Below, in pieces: positions 19,345-28,077 of a stretch of DNA of 64,000 nt. The DNA is from Terracoccus sp. 273MFTsu3.1 (GTDB lineage: Bacteria; Actinomycetota; Actinomycetes; Actinomycetales; Dermatophilaceae). The DNA lies in the NCBI RefSeq assembly GCF_000383675.1, contig NZ_KB911821.1, positions 434,001-498,000 on the forward strand. Direction: 5' to 3'. Below the pieces are notes generated by a model. It did not search any database. It had not been told where the DNA came from and worked only from the letters and a program-made list of their open reading frames with translations. A program made the translations under genes and the position numbers. How positions within the stretch are numbered: position 1 is the stretch's first letter; every line of letters begins with the position of its first letter.

Positions 19345-20211
19345 TCACGCTCGGCGCGCCGCCGTCACCCGCGGGCGGCCGGACAGGTCCTCGTGGTCGG
19401 TGACGTCGGCCCACTCCCCCGTCGCCCCGAGGCGGCGCGGCAGGCTCCGGCCCTGCGAGTCGGCGTGCTCGACGAGGACGAGACCGCCGGGCCGGAGCAG
19501 CCGCGCGGCGGTCCGGGCCACGGCGAGCGGGATCGCGAGCCCGTCCTCGCTGCCGCCGTAGAGCGCGACGTCGGGGTCGTGGTCACGCACCTCGGGGTCG
19601 ACGGGGACGGCACCGACGGGGATGTACGGCGGGTTGACCGTCACGACGTCGACGGCACCCGACCAGTCCTCGAAGCAGGGCCGCGTCGCGTCGCCCCGCT
19701 CGAGGCGCACGTCGAGGCCCAGGCGGTCGCGGTTGGCCAGCGCCCAGGCGCAGGCGTCGGGCGACAGCTCGAGGCCGCGCACGTCGGCGTCCGGCCGCTC
19801 CGCCTTGACGGACAGGGCGATGGCGCCGGAGCCCGAGCAGAGGTCGACGACCCTCGCGGCCCCGGCGCCGGCTGCCGACAGCCGGTCGACCTCGACGAGC
19901 GCCAGGTCGACGAGGACCTCGGTCTCGGGCCGCGGCACGAAGACGCCGGGGCCCACCGACAGGGTCAGGCGGCGGAAGTGGGCGCGGCCCGTCAGGTGCT
20001 GCAGCGGGACCCGGCGGGCCCGCTCGTCGACGAGGACGGCATACGACACCGGGAGCGTGCGACCGCCGAGCACCATGAGGCGGCGCACCTCGGAGGCGTC
20101 GACCTCGAGCACGTGGGCCGCGAGCTCGACGGCGTCGACGTCGGCGGAGGCCACCCCCGCCTCGCGGAGCCGTGCGGCGGCGGCCCGGACACCGTCGCGC
20201 AGGTCCGTCAC
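19345..20211 (-). CDS. prmC: Peptide chain release factor glutamine methyltransferase PrmC (HemK)
   Basis: 288-residue SAM-dependent enzyme that N5-methylates the Gln of the GGQ motif in release factors. The N-terminal helical domain recognises RF; the Rossmann domain has [16 protein letters not shown] and the substrate-binding NPPY at residues 193-196. GTG at 20211 overlaps the prfA stop by four bases (GTGA), so enzyme and substrate are translationally coupled. Confidence 0.96.
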   Translation of the reverse strand: MTDLRDGVRAAAARLREAGVASADVDAVELAAHVLEVDASEVRRLMVLGGRTLPVSYAVLVDERARRVPLQHLTGRAHFRRLTLSVGPGVFVPRPETEVLVDLALVEVDRLSAAGAGAARVVDLCSGSGAIALSVKAERPDADVRGLELSPDACAWALANRDRLGLDVRLERGDATRPCFEDWSGAVDVVTVNPPYIPVGAVPVDPEVRDHDPDVALYGGSEDGLAIPLAVARTAARLLRPGGLVLVEHADSQGRSLPRRLGATGEWADVTDHEDLSGRPRVTAARRA

Positions 20212-21299
20212 GCGCGCGGCCCGTCACCGTCGGCGAGCGCGGCGAGCTTGGCGGCCTCGTCGGCGTCGAGCGCCGACTGCACGACGGGGTCGAGGTCGCC
20301 GTCGAGCACCGCGTCGAGGTTGTAGGACTTGTAGCCGGTGCGGTGGTCGGAGATGCGGTTCTCGGGGAAGTTGTAGGTCCGGATGCGCTCCGACCGGTCG
20401 ACGGTGCGCACCTGCGACCGGCGGGCGGCGCTCGCCTCCGCGTCGGCCTCGTCCTTGGCCATCTGGTGCAGCCGCGCCCGGAGCACGCGCATCGCGGCCT
20501 CCTTGTTCTGCAGCTGCGACTTCTCGTTCTGGCACGACACGACGAGCCCCGAGGGCAGGTGGGTGATGCGCACCGCCGAGTCGGTCGTGTTGACGCTCTG
20601 GCCGCCGGGCCCGCTGCTGCGGTAGACGTCGATGCGCAGGTCGTTGGGGTCGATCGTCACCTCGACCTCCTCGGCCTCCGGCATGACGAGGACGCCGGCC
20701 GCCGAGGTGTGGATGCGCCCCTGGCTCTCGGTCACGGGCACGCGCTGGACACGGTGGACGCCGCCTTCGTACTTGAGGCGGGCCCAGGGCCCCTCGCCCA
20801 GCCCGGGAGCGCTCCTGGCGCGCACCGAGACCCGGACGTCCTTGTACCCACCGAGGTCGCTCTCGGTCGCGTCCTCGACGGCGGTGCGCCAGCCACGCTG
20901 CTCGGAGTAACGGAGGTACATCCGCAGCAGGTCGCCCGCGAAGAGGGCTGACTCGTCGCCGCCCTCCCCCGCCTTGACCTCGAGGATGACGTCGCGGTCG
21001 TCGTCGGGGTCGCGGGGCACGAGCATCCGCCGCAGGTGCTCCTCCGCCGTGGCGAGGCGGGCCTCGAGCGAGGGCACCTCCTCGGCGAACGACGCGTCGT
21101 CGGCAGCGAGCTCACGTGCGGCCGCGAGGTCGTCACCGGCCGCCGTCCACTCGCGGGCGGCGGCGACGGTCGGCGCCAGGGCGGCATACCGCTTGTTGAG
21201 GGTGCGCACGAGGTCCTGGTCACCGTGCACGGCCGGGTCGGCGAGCTGCAGCTCGAGCTCGGCGTACTCGTCGAGGATCGACTGGACGGAATCGAGCAC
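20208..21299 (-). CDS. prfA: Peptide chain release factor 1
   Basis: 363-residue class I release factor reading UAA and UAG. The codon-recognition segment is [16 protein letters not shown] (PVT in the P-x-T position) and the catalytic GGQ is at residues 232-234 in [12 protein letters not shown]. Length matches E. coli RF1 (360). GTG at 21299. Lies after rpmE, with a strong hairpin between, and is coupled to its modifier prmC. Confidence 0.97.
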   Translation of the reverse strand: MLDSVQSILDEYAELELQLADPAVHGDQDLVRTLNKRYAALAPTVAAAREWTAAGDDLAAARELAADDASFAEEVPSLEARLATAEEHLRRMLVPRDPDDDRDVILEVKAGEGGDESALFAGDLLRMYLRYSEQRGWRTAVEDATESDLGGYKDVRVSVRARSAPGLGEGPWARLKYEGGVHRVQRVPVTESQGRIHTSAAGVLVMPEAEEVEVTIDPNDLRIDVYRSSGPGGQSVNTTDSAVRITHLPSGLVVSCQNEKSQLQNKEAAMRVLRARLHQMAKDEADAEASAARRSQVRTVDRSERIRTYNFPENRISDHRTGYKSYNLDAVLDGDLDPVVQSALDADEAAKLAALADGDGPRA

Positions 21300-21340
21300 G
21301 GCAGGCCCTTCGGCTCAGGGGACGGGTCGGGGTAAAGCGA

Positions 21341-21379
21341 ACGCCGGCCCCCGACGACCGAAGTCGTGGGAGCCGGCGT
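21341..21379 (-). terminator. Hairpin after rpmE
   Basis: Inverted repeat with outer arms ACGCCGGC/GCCGGCGT and inner pairing CCCGAC...GTCGTGGG around a short loop, starting 10 bp after the rpmE stop. It may end rpmE transcripts or limit read-through into prfA. Confidence 0.75.
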
Positions 21380-21388
21380 GCGGGAGAC

Positions 21389-21604
21389 CTACTTGGCGGC
21401 CTTCTTGCCGTAACGGGCCTCGAACCGGGCCACGCGGCCACCGGTGTCGAGGATCTTCTGCTTGCCCGTGTAGAACGGGTGACACTGCGAGCAGACGTCG
21501 GCAGCGATCTTGCCGGAGGTCTCGGTGCTGCGCGTGACGAACGTGCTGCCACAGGTGCAGGTCACCGTGGTCTCGACGTACTCGGGGTGAAGGTCCTTCT
21601 TCAA
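21389..21604 (-). CDS. rpmE: 50S ribosomal protein L31, zinc-ribbon type
   Basis: 71-residue L31. It begins MKKDLHPEY and keeps the cysteines of the zinc-binding form: CTC near residue 16 and CSQC near residue 38, followed by HPFYTGKQK. Such C+ L31 proteins act as zinc reserves and are often replaced by a C- paralogue under zinc limitation; no paralogue is here. The start is TTG at 21604 with AGGAG 7 bases upstream, an unusual start for a ribosomal protein. Confidence 0.96.
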   Translation of the reverse strand: MKKDLHPEYVETTVTCTCGSTFVTRSTETSGKIAADVCSQCHPFYTGKQKILDTGGRVARFEARYGKKAAK

Positions 21605-21848
21605 CGTAGTCTCCTAGAGTTAGTCGGCCGGGTCGGTGTCATCGCTGCTCACGCTTGGGGAGCTGCTCTCCCGTGAACCGGTCCAAAGGAAGAGTGTGCC
21701 AGAAAGGCGCACCTCCTCCCAAACGCACGGGAGGGTCGCGGCATTCCCCCACCGGCCGCTGCGACGAGGCGTACCGGACGTGCATCGAACCGGGGTCGTT
21801 CGGGTGTCTTCCACCACGACGGGACCGGTCGAGGACGAGGATGCGCGC

Positions 21849-22826
21849 ATGGGTGTCAGGGGCAGGGTGGGTCGGCGCCGCGCCGCGGTGGCCGGGGCGG
21901 TCGCCGTGCTGCTCGCGACCGCGGCGTGCTCCGGCACGGGCTGCTCGTTCGACGACTGCCCCGAGGTGTCCCCGGCGGAGGCCGGGCGGGTCACCGGCGC
22001 CGACCCGTCCGGGGCCGTGCGCTGGACGACGACGGTGCCCGACCTGCTCAGTGAGCCCGTGGTCGTCAGCAACAGCCACGTCGTCATCGTCGGCTGCCAC
22101 GCCACCCACGTCGTCGAGCTCACGTCCGGCTCCGTCTCGACGCCGACGGGCCTGGGCGAGGTCATGGGCGTCGTGCAGGGGTATGCCGTGGGGGCGCCTG
22201 CCGAGGGTGACGCCATCCTCGCCGCCGAGCGGCTCGACGGCGGCCCGGGCGGCTGGTCGTGGCAGGAGTCGCCGGTGGACGGCGACGCCGACCGTGCCTA
22301 CCGCGCGTCGACCGTCGTGACGACCACCGCCGTCGTCGGCGTCCGCCGGCAGACGCTCGTCGCATGGTCGCCGGACTCGGGCTCGTGGGAACCGGTCGAC
22401 GTGGCACTGCCGGTCGGTGCCCGGTCCGGGCAGCGCCTCGTGGCGGCCGACGACACCCACGTCGTCGTCCCGGGCTCGGACGGCTCGGTCCTCGGGGTCG
22501 ACCTCGCGGCCCGATCGGTGACGTGGCGTGTGCTGCCGACGCGACCCGACGCTCCGGCGGACGTCAGCGTGCGCCTCGCGGGCCGTGACGTCGCCGTCGA
22601 GGTCTGGTATCCACGCACGACGGCGGCCGTCACCGGCGAGCCGCTCTGGGTCACCGAGCGCTGGTCGCTCGACGCGCGCACCGGCGAGCCCCGTTCGCCT
22701 CGGGTGACGAGCACCGGGACGAGGTCGCGGCCGACGACGCCGGCCGGGGACGTGCTCCGCGACCCGGTGACCGGATGGACCGTCACGCAGCGGCTGCGGG
22801 ACCGCCCCCGGGGCGGCTGCTTCTGA
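21849..22826 (+). CDS. Putative lipoprotein with beta-propeller-like repeats
   Basis: 325-residue exported protein. The N-terminus is basic (MGVRGRVGRRR), then hydrophobic (AAVAGAVAVLLATAA), and ends in a lipobox-like TAAC with Cys at residue 27; SGTGCSFDDCP follows, giving extra cysteines. The body has repeated Val/Ser/Thr strands with VVVSNSHVVIVG, HVVELTSGSVST and TLVAWSPDSGSWEPV, which suggests a PQQ/WD-type propeller. ATG 21849 is the first good start before the signal. It is on the plus strand between rpmE and the sensor kinase cassette and converges on the kinase. Because the kinase has an extracytoplasmic domain, a sensing link is possible but unproven. Confidence 0.7.
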   Translation: MGVRGRVGRRRAAVAGAVAVLLATAACSGTGCSFDDCPEVSPAEAGRVTGADPSGAVRWTTTVPDLLSEPVVVSNSHVVIVGCHATHVVELTSGSVSTPTGLGEVMGVVQGYAVGAPAEGDAILAAERLDGGPGGWSWQESPVDGDADRAYRASTVVTTTAVVGVRRQTLVAWSPDSGSWEPVDVALPVGARSGQRLVAADDTHVVVPGSDGSVLGVDLAARSVTWRVLPTRPDAPADVSVRLAGRDVAVEVWYPRTTAAVTGEPLWVTERWSLDARTGEPRSPRVTSTGTRSRPTTPAGDVLRDPVTGWTVTQRLRDRPRGGCF

Positions 22827-22834
22827 GGATGCCC

Positions 22835-22870
22835 GCGGCTCCCGGTGCGGCTCCCGGTGCGGCTCCCGGT
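22835..22870. repeat. Three tandem 12-bp units between converging genes
   Basis: GCGGCTCCCGGT repeated three times without mismatch in the 62-bp gap between the lipoprotein gene and the kinase gene. It could vary in copy number. Function unknown. Confidence 0.8.
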
Positions 22871-22888
22871 TGCCGTCGCACCCGGACG

Positions 22889-25045
22889 TCAGCGCCTGGC
22901 CGGGACCTTCGCCGGCTGGGCGACGGGGAGCACCACCTGCATCGTCGTGCCCTCCCCCTCGACGGACGCGATGACGAGCTCACCACCGTGGCCCTCGACG
23001 ATGGCGCGGACGATCGCGAGCCCGAGACCCGTGCCGGGGATGGCTGCGGCCGTGGCGTTGCCGGCGCGGAAGAAGCGCTCGGACAGGCGCGCGAGGTCGG
23101 AGGCGGGGATGCCGATGCCGGTGTCGTGGACGGAGATGATCGTGGAGTCACCGGAGCGCTCGGCCGTGAGCAGCACCTGGCCACCCTCGGGGGTGAACTT
23201 CACGGCGTTGGAGCCGAGGTTGATCAGCGCTCGCTCGACCTGACCTCGGTCGACCCGGACGACGAGGTCGTCGGGCACGTCGGTGCAGACCAGCTGCACT
23301 CCCCCCGCGGCGGCCACCGGCTCCATCGTCTCGGTGACCGTGCGCAGGAGGTCACGGACGGGGACCTCCTCGGACACGGCCTGCAGGCCGCTGATCTCGA
23401 TCTTGTTGAGGACGAGGAGGTCCTCGATGAGCCCGCGCAGCCGGGTCGCGTTGCGTCCGATGATGTCGAGGGCGACGTGCTGGCCGTCGGAGACGTCGCC
23501 GAAGTCGCCGTCGACGAGCAGCTCGAGATAGCCGCTGATCGAGGTCAGCGGGGTGCGCAGCTCGTGGCTGACGGTCGCCATGAAGTCGGTCTTCTGGCGG
23601 TCGAGCTCGGTGAGGCGTCGCACCTGCTCGTCCTGCATCTGCGACAGGCGCAGCGCGACGATCGACTGGGCGGCGATGGCCGCGCACTGCTGCGCGGCCT
23701 GGATCTCGTGGCGGTGCCAGCGGCGCGGGGCGCTCACCATCATCACCGAGAGGATGCCGAGGCCCCGGCCGCCCGTCCCGACCGGGAGCATGAGCAGGGA
23801 CCGGGCCCCGGTGGCGCGGTGGAAGGCACGGGCGCGCTCGTCGTCGTAGGCCTGGTGGGCCAGCAGGTCGCCGAGGTCGAAGAAGCCCACGTCGCGGCGC
23901 AGCTCGTCGTTGACGGCACCCACCTGCTGGGCGAGCGAGCGCGGCAGCGGCGGCAGGTCGGGCAGGTCGTCGGTGTGCCACTGGAGGCGGTCCTCGATCG
24001 TCTGCCCGTCGTCCCCGAGCGTGTAGAGGAGCACGCGGTCGGCGCCCAGACCCGCACCGAGCTTGGTGGTGACCCGCTGCAGCGCCTCGTGGACGTCGAC
24101 GGCCGATCGCGCGCCCCGGCCGACGTCGAGCACGAGCTCCTGCATCTCGAGCACCGCGGCCTGCTGGTCGACGAGGCGGGCGTTGGCGCGCGTCAGGTCG
24201 TTGAAGTCGCGCGCGAGCATGCGGACCTCGAGCGCGCCCTCCTCCTGGTTGGCCATCGCGATGACGTCCTCCTCGGCCTGCCGGCGCACGACCTCACGCA
24301 GACGGGCGAGCGGGAGGCCGACCGCGCGGTCCATGCCGAAGCCCGCCGCGATGAGCACGAGGACGACGACGGCCGCGACGGCGATGATGACGCCCGACGT
24401 GATGCCGGTCGCCTCGCGCGACTCGACGCGGGCCGTGTCGCGCTGGGAGCGGATGGCCTCCTCGAGCGTGCCGTTGGCGCGCTGGAAGACGGCGTATGCC
24501 GTCTCGACCCGGGTGCGCTGCTGCGCCTCGGGCGTGGTCGGTGCGGTGCCGGTGCTCCCCGGCGCGGGGGTGGTGGGGGGAGGCCCCGTCGGAGCCTGCG
24601 TCGGAGGACCGCTGGGGGCGTTCTCGAGCGAGGCCTCGGCGGCCGTGAACCAGCCCTCGACGGCGGTGCGCTGCGCAGCGACGAGCGGTGCGAACCTGGC
24701 CCGATCCTCCGCTGCGAGCTCCTGGTGCTGCGTGCCGGCCTCGATGTCGGCCAGCTCCTGCTCGACCCGGGGGCGCAGCGAGAGCGGGTCGAGCGGGGCC
24801 GGGGCGCCGACGACCCTCTCGCGCCAGGCCCCCTCCGCGCGGGTCATGTCGAGCAGCACCGCACTGTTGGCCTCGCGGGCCGGCCCGAGCGCGAGCGTCA
24901 GGGCGCGCACCGAGGCTCCCTGCGAGTGGATCGTGGCCACCGAGATGATGGCACCGATCGGCACGAGGACGACGAGGATGCCGATGAGCAGCCGGATCTG
25001 GCTGCCGACCGAGCGCCTCGAGACGACGGGCAGCCCGCCCGTCAC
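22889..25045 (-). CDS. Membrane sensor histidine kinase (HAMP-GAF-HisKA)
   Basis: 718 residues. Membrane helix 1 is at about 18-38 and helix 2 at 215-236. The extracytoplasmic region between them (about 40-214) is helical with a Pro/Thr-rich segment at 144-172. A HAMP-like linker (LPLARLREVVRRQAEED) and coiled coil lead to a GAF-like domain (about 305-465). The DHp box SHELRTPL has His494, and the ATPase domain has the N box around Asn613, DTGIGIP at 641 and GTGLGLAIV at 671. GTG at 25045 overlaps the glycosyltransferase stop by 4 bases (GTGA), so kinase, glycosyltransferase and HEAT protein are translationally linked. It probably phosphorylates the receiver protein at the head of the operon. 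Confidence 0.92.
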   Translation of the reverse strand: MTGGLPVVSRRSVGSQIRLLIGILVVLVPIGAIISVATIHSQGASVRALTLALGPAREANSAVLLDMTRAEGAWRERVVGAPAPLDPLSLRPRVEQELADIEAGTQHQELAAEDRARFAPLVAAQRTAVEGWFTAAEASLENAPSGPPTQAPTGPPPTTPAPGSTGTAPTTPEAQQRTRVETAYAVFQRANGTLEEAIRSQRDTARVESREATGITSGVIIAVAAVVVLVLIAAGFGMDRAVGLPLARLREVVRRQAEEDVIAMANQEEGALEVRMLARDFNDLTRANARLVDQQAAVLEMQELVLDVGRGARSAVDVHEALQRVTTKLGAGLGADRVLLYTLGDDGQTIEDRLQWHTDDLPDLPPLPRSLAQQVGAVNDELRRDVGFFDLGDLLAHQAYDDERARAFHRATGARSLLMLPVGTGGRGLGILSVMMVSAPRRWHRHEIQAAQQCAAIAAQSIVALRLSQMQDEQVRRLTELDRQKTDFMATVSHELRTPLTSISGYLELLVDGDFGDVSDGQHVALDIIGRNATRLRGLIEDLLVLNKIEISGLQAVSEEVPVRDLLRTVTETMEPVAAAGGVQLVCTDVPDDLVVRVDRGQVERALINLGSNAVKFTPEGGQVLLTAERSGDSTIISVHDTGIGIPASDLARLSERFFRAGNATAAAIPGTGLGLAIVRAIVEGHGGELVIASVEGEGTTMQVVLPVAQPAKVPARR

Positions 25046-26490
25046 GCCGGGTCCTCGTCGAAGCCCGTGCGGGTCATGACTCCCCAGACGTGCTTCTTCC
25101 CGCGCAGGCTCGACCACCACCCCTCGAGGCGCCACCACACGGTGGCCTGGCGGTAGCCGATGTTCTCGAGGATCGAGGCGGCGATGGTCTGCCAGATGGC
25201 GCGCCACCGGTCGTGCTTGTGGAAGGCCCACTCGTCGACGACCATCGCGGACAGGGTGACGAGCACGGCATACCCGTAGGCGAGCACGAGGAAGAGGATG
25301 GCGAAGGGCACGTTGACGATGCCGAGCGCCAGTGCGAGCGGCACGATGATGATCCCGAATAGCTCGAGCAGCGGTGCGAACAGCTCGAAGAGCCAGTAGT
25401 AGGGCAGCGCGAGCCAGCCGATGCGGCCGTACTTCGGGCGGAAGAGCATCGAGCGGTAGGCCCAGAGCGTCTCCCAGAGACCGCGGTGCCACCGGCGACG
25501 CTGGTTGCGCAGCACCTTGGCGGTGACCGGGACCTCGGTCCAGGAGACCGGCTCGGGCACGAACTCGATGGAGTACTCGCGGCCCTCGTCGCGCAGCCGC
25601 TTGTGGATGCGCATGACGAGCTCGAAGTCCTCGCCGATGCTGTTCGGGTCGAGACCGCCGACCTCGACGACGACGTCGCGCCGGAAGAGACCGAAGGCCC
25701 CGCTGATGAGGATGAGGCTGCCCAGGCGGGACCACCCGGTGCGACCGAGGAGGAAGGCCCGGAGGTACTCGACGAGCTGGATCCGCGGGATCCACGTCTG
25801 CGGCATCTCGACGCGCACGATGCGGCCCGACACGACCCGGCTGCCGTTGACCGGGCGGATGGCGCCGCCCGTCGCGACCATGCGCGTGGGGTCGTCGGCG
25901 AAAGGACGTGTGACGTGGAGCAGGCCGTCGGGCTCGAGGATGGAGTCCCCGTCGATCATCGCGACGAGCGGCTCGCTCGCGGCGTTGATCGCGACGTTGA
26001 TCGCCTCCGAGCGGCCGGAGTTCTCCTTGCGGACCACGACGAGGCGGGTGCGGCCGTCGCGGGGGACGAAGATGCCGAGCACCTTGGCCCGGATCGGGAC
26101 CTCGTGCGGCAGCTCGCGCGGGACCTGGACGAGGTCGAAGGCCTCCTCGAGGCGGGCGAAGGTCTGGTCGCTGCTGCCGTCGTCGACGACGACGACCTCG
26201 TGCCGCGGGTAGCGCAGCGTGAGGAACGACTTGACCGCCATGACGATGCCGGCCTCCTCGTTGTAGGCCGGGACGAGCAACGACACCCCGGGGGCCAGGC
26301 CCGCTCCCTGCCACGAGACCGCCGTCGACCGACGACGCTGCTGGGCGCGGAACTCGAGGTAGGCCAGCACGATGAGCACGAGCAGCGAGGTGTTGATGAG
26401 GATGAAGTAGACGATGATCGGCACCGCGGTGACGTCCATGCTCCACAGGACGAAGGACCGCAGCCCCTCGACGAAGCCGTCCCAGCTCAT
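25042..26490 (-). CDS. Membrane glycosyltransferase family 2, processive type
   Basis: 482 residues. N-terminal helix (about 22-44), cytoplasmic GT-A domain with VSLLVPAYNEEAGI, DDGSSD (Asp103-Asp104), MIDGDS (Asp180, Asp182), GED (near 287) and QRRRW at 330-334, then three or four membrane helices (about 358-420). The D, DxD, D and Q(x)xRW set is that of processive synthases such as BcsA, hyaluronan synthase and IcaA. There is no PilZ domain, so cyclic-di-GMP control is not evident. It starts at ATG 26490, overlapping the HEAT gene stop (ATGA). Product unknown; an exported beta-linked polysaccharide is likely. Confidence 0.9.
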   Translation of the reverse strand: MSWDGFVEGLRSFVLWSMDVTAVPIIVYFILINTSLLVLIVLAYLEFRAQQRRRSTAVSWQGAGLAPGVSLLVPAYNEEAGIVMAVKSFLTLRYPRHEVVVVDDGSSDQTFARLEEAFDLVQVPRELPHEVPIRAKVLGIFVPRDGRTRLVVVRKENSGRSEAINVAINAASEPLVAMIDGDSILEPDGLLHVTRPFADDPTRMVATGGAIRPVNGSRVVSGRIVRVEMPQTWIPRIQLVEYLRAFLLGRTGWSRLGSLILISGAFGLFRRDVVVEVGGLDPNSIGEDFELVMRIHKRLRDEGREYSIEFVPEPVSWTEVPVTAKVLRNQRRRWHRGLWETLWAYRSMLFRPKYGRIGWLALPYYWLFELFAPLLELFGIIIVPLALALGIVNVPFAILFLVLAYGYAVLVTLSAMVVDEWAFHKHDRWRAIWQTIAASILENIGYRQATVWWRLEGWWSSLRGKKHVWGVMTRTGFDEDPA

Positions 26491-27545
26491 GCAGACGCCT
26501 TCTGCAGGCCGGCGAGCAGGCGTGCGGAGCGCACGGCAGGGTCGTTCTCGTGGCCCGCCAGGGCGTCGCGGCCGTCGGGACCCATCGACAGCAGGGCCGT
26601 CGCGGCGAGCTCGGCGAGGCGGGGGTCCGAGTCGTCGAGCAGGACGGCGAGTGCGGGGATCGCCTCCGCCTCACCGAGGTCGTCCAGGGCGATGACGCAG
26701 GCTCGGCGCAGGGCCAGCGGCTCGGAGGGGACCGTGTGTCGCACGAGGATGCCGACGTCCTCGCTGCGGCCGAGGCGGCCGATGGCCGTTGCGCTCGTCT
26801 CGCGGACCGTGAGGTCGGGGTCGGCGTCGAGGAGTGCGCGCAGCTCAGGGAGCCCGCGGGTGAAGCTGCGCTCGCCGCTGAGGTGGGCGGCGACCATGCG
26901 GGTGCGCGCGTTGGGGTCGGCCATCCCGTCGCGCAGCACCTCGGAGATGCCGACACCCATCGACTGCAGGGCCTCGGCCGCCGTCGCTGCCGGCAGCCCG
27001 CGCTCGGGCGCCCCGATCGCGGCGAGCACCGGCCCGGCGGCCGCGGGGTCGCCGATGAGCCCGAGCGCGTAGGCGGCGCTGTTGCGCACCTCGACGGCCT
27101 CGTCGCCGAGGGCCTCGACAAGCAATGGGACCGTGTGCCCCGCGCGGGCCAGACCCAGCAGCTGGGCCGCCCTGGCGCGCTTCACGGTGGAACGGCTCGA
27201 CATCTCCACGACCGCCGCGTCGACGGCGCCGTGGACCTCGAGGACGTGGACGAGCTGCTCGGCGGGGACACCGCGGATCTTCGTCAGCATCTCGACGATG
27301 TTGCGGTCGAGGACGGTGCGCGAGACGCCGGTCGCCCACGTCAGCTGCTCGGCGGCCGCGCCGTCGTCGTCCTCGCCCGAGGCCACCGTGATCAGGGGTG
27401 GCCGGAGCGGGGAGAGCAGCATCTCGTCGCGCTGGGTGCGGCTGTGCCGTCGCGCTCGGACGGCGACGACGGCGAGGATGAGCAGGACGCACGCGCCGAG
27501 GATGACGACCGTGGCACCGACGAGCAGCGCCGCACCGATGATCAC
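26487..27545 (-). CDS. Membrane-anchored HEAT-repeat protein
   Basis: 352 residues: one N-terminal membrane helix (about 3-30), a basic stop-transfer (RARRHSRTQR), then a soluble helical solenoid of about seven HEAT/PBS-type repeats (for example VPLLVEALGDEAVEVRNSAAYAL in outline, and IPALAVLLDDSDPRLAELAATAL in outline). HEAT solenoids are protein-binding scaffolds. GTG at 27545 is 13 bp after the receiver gene and the stop overlaps the glycosyltransferase start. I infer a scaffold bridging the phosphorylated receiver to the synthase at the membrane. Confidence 0.85.
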   Translation of the reverse strand: MIIGAALLVGATVVILGACVLLILAVVAVRARRHSRTQRDEMLLSPLRPPLITVASGEDDDGAAAEQLTWATGVSRTVLDRNIVEMLTKIRGVPAEQLVHVLEVHGAVDAAVVEMSSRSTVKRARAAQLLGLARAGHTVPLLVEALGDEAVEVRNSAAYALGLIGDPAAAGPVLAAIGAPERGLPAATAAEALQSMGVGISEVLRDGMADPNARTRMVAAHLSGERSFTRGLPELRALLDADPDLTVRETSATAIGRLGRSEDVGILVRHTVPSEPLALRRACVIALDDLGEAEAIPALAVLLDDSDPRLAELAATALLSMGPDGRDALAGHENDPAVRSARLLAGLQKASA

Positions 27546-27558
27546 GACGCCCCGCCCT

Positions 27559-27960
27559 TCATCGGGCCCGGGCGAGCATGCCGTTGACGCGATGGAGCAG
27601 CTCGCGCGGGCTGAACGGCTTGATGACGTAGTCGTCGGCGCCGACCGCGAAACCGGTGTCGACGTCGGAGTCGCGCGACTTGGCGCTCAGCAGCAGCACC
27701 GGGACCGTGGAGAACTCGCTCTCGCGGATCTTGCGGAGGACGTCGATGCCGGACAGTCCGGGCATCATGACGTCGAGCACCGCCAGCTGCGGTGGGTTGG
27801 CCGCGAACGCCTCCCAGGCGCTGATGCCGTCGGGAACGGCCTCGACGGCATACCCCGCCTGGGTCAGCTTGAACTCGACGAGGTCTCGGATGTCTGCGTC
27901 GTCATCGGCCACGAGGACGCGGACGGGGCTGGCATCAGGGTCGCCGGCAGGCGCAGACAT
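27559..27960 (-). CDS. Stand-alone receiver (response regulator) protein
   Basis: 133 residues with only a receiver domain. The acidic pocket is DDD at 19-21, the phospho-acceptor is Asp63 in LAVLDVMMPG, the switch Ser92 is in LLLSAK, and Lys114 is in YVIKPFSPREL. No DNA-binding or output domain follows, so the output must be by protein contact. ATG at 27960 has GGAGAA upstream. It heads the four-gene cassette, 118 bp downstream of the rho stop and beyond the rho terminator. Confidence 0.93.
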   Translation of the reverse strand: MSAPAGDPDASPVRVLVADDDADIRDLVEFKLTQAGYAVEAVPDGISAWEAFAANPPQLAVLDVMMPGLSGIDVLRKIRESEFSTVPVLLLSAKSRDSDVDTGFAVGADDYVIKPFSPRELLHRVNGMLARAR

Positions 27961-28036
27961 GGTTCTCCATGGTGGGTTCGGGGTGGTGCGTCCATTTTAG
28001 GAACATTTGACCCGAATAGCCCATGAAACGCCGAAA

Positions 28037-28065
28037 GGGGACGGCGCCGATGTGGCGCCGTCCCC
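28037..28065 (-). terminator. Terminator after rho
   Basis: Perfect 12-bp stem (GGGGACGGCGCC and complement) with a 5-base loop, 12 bp after the rho stop on the minus strand. In RNA it is followed by a short U-rich stretch (UUUCGGCGUUUC). It separates rho from the receiver gene. Confidence 0.85.
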
Positions 28066-28077
28066 CTGCGGTGTCTC

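Noticed and set aside
25046-27121. Upstream extension of the histidine kinase frame to 1410 codons
   Set aside because: The frame continues backwards through the GT2 and HEAT genes, where the other frame carries clear motifs. The kinase start at 25045 overlaps the GT2 stop in the usual way.
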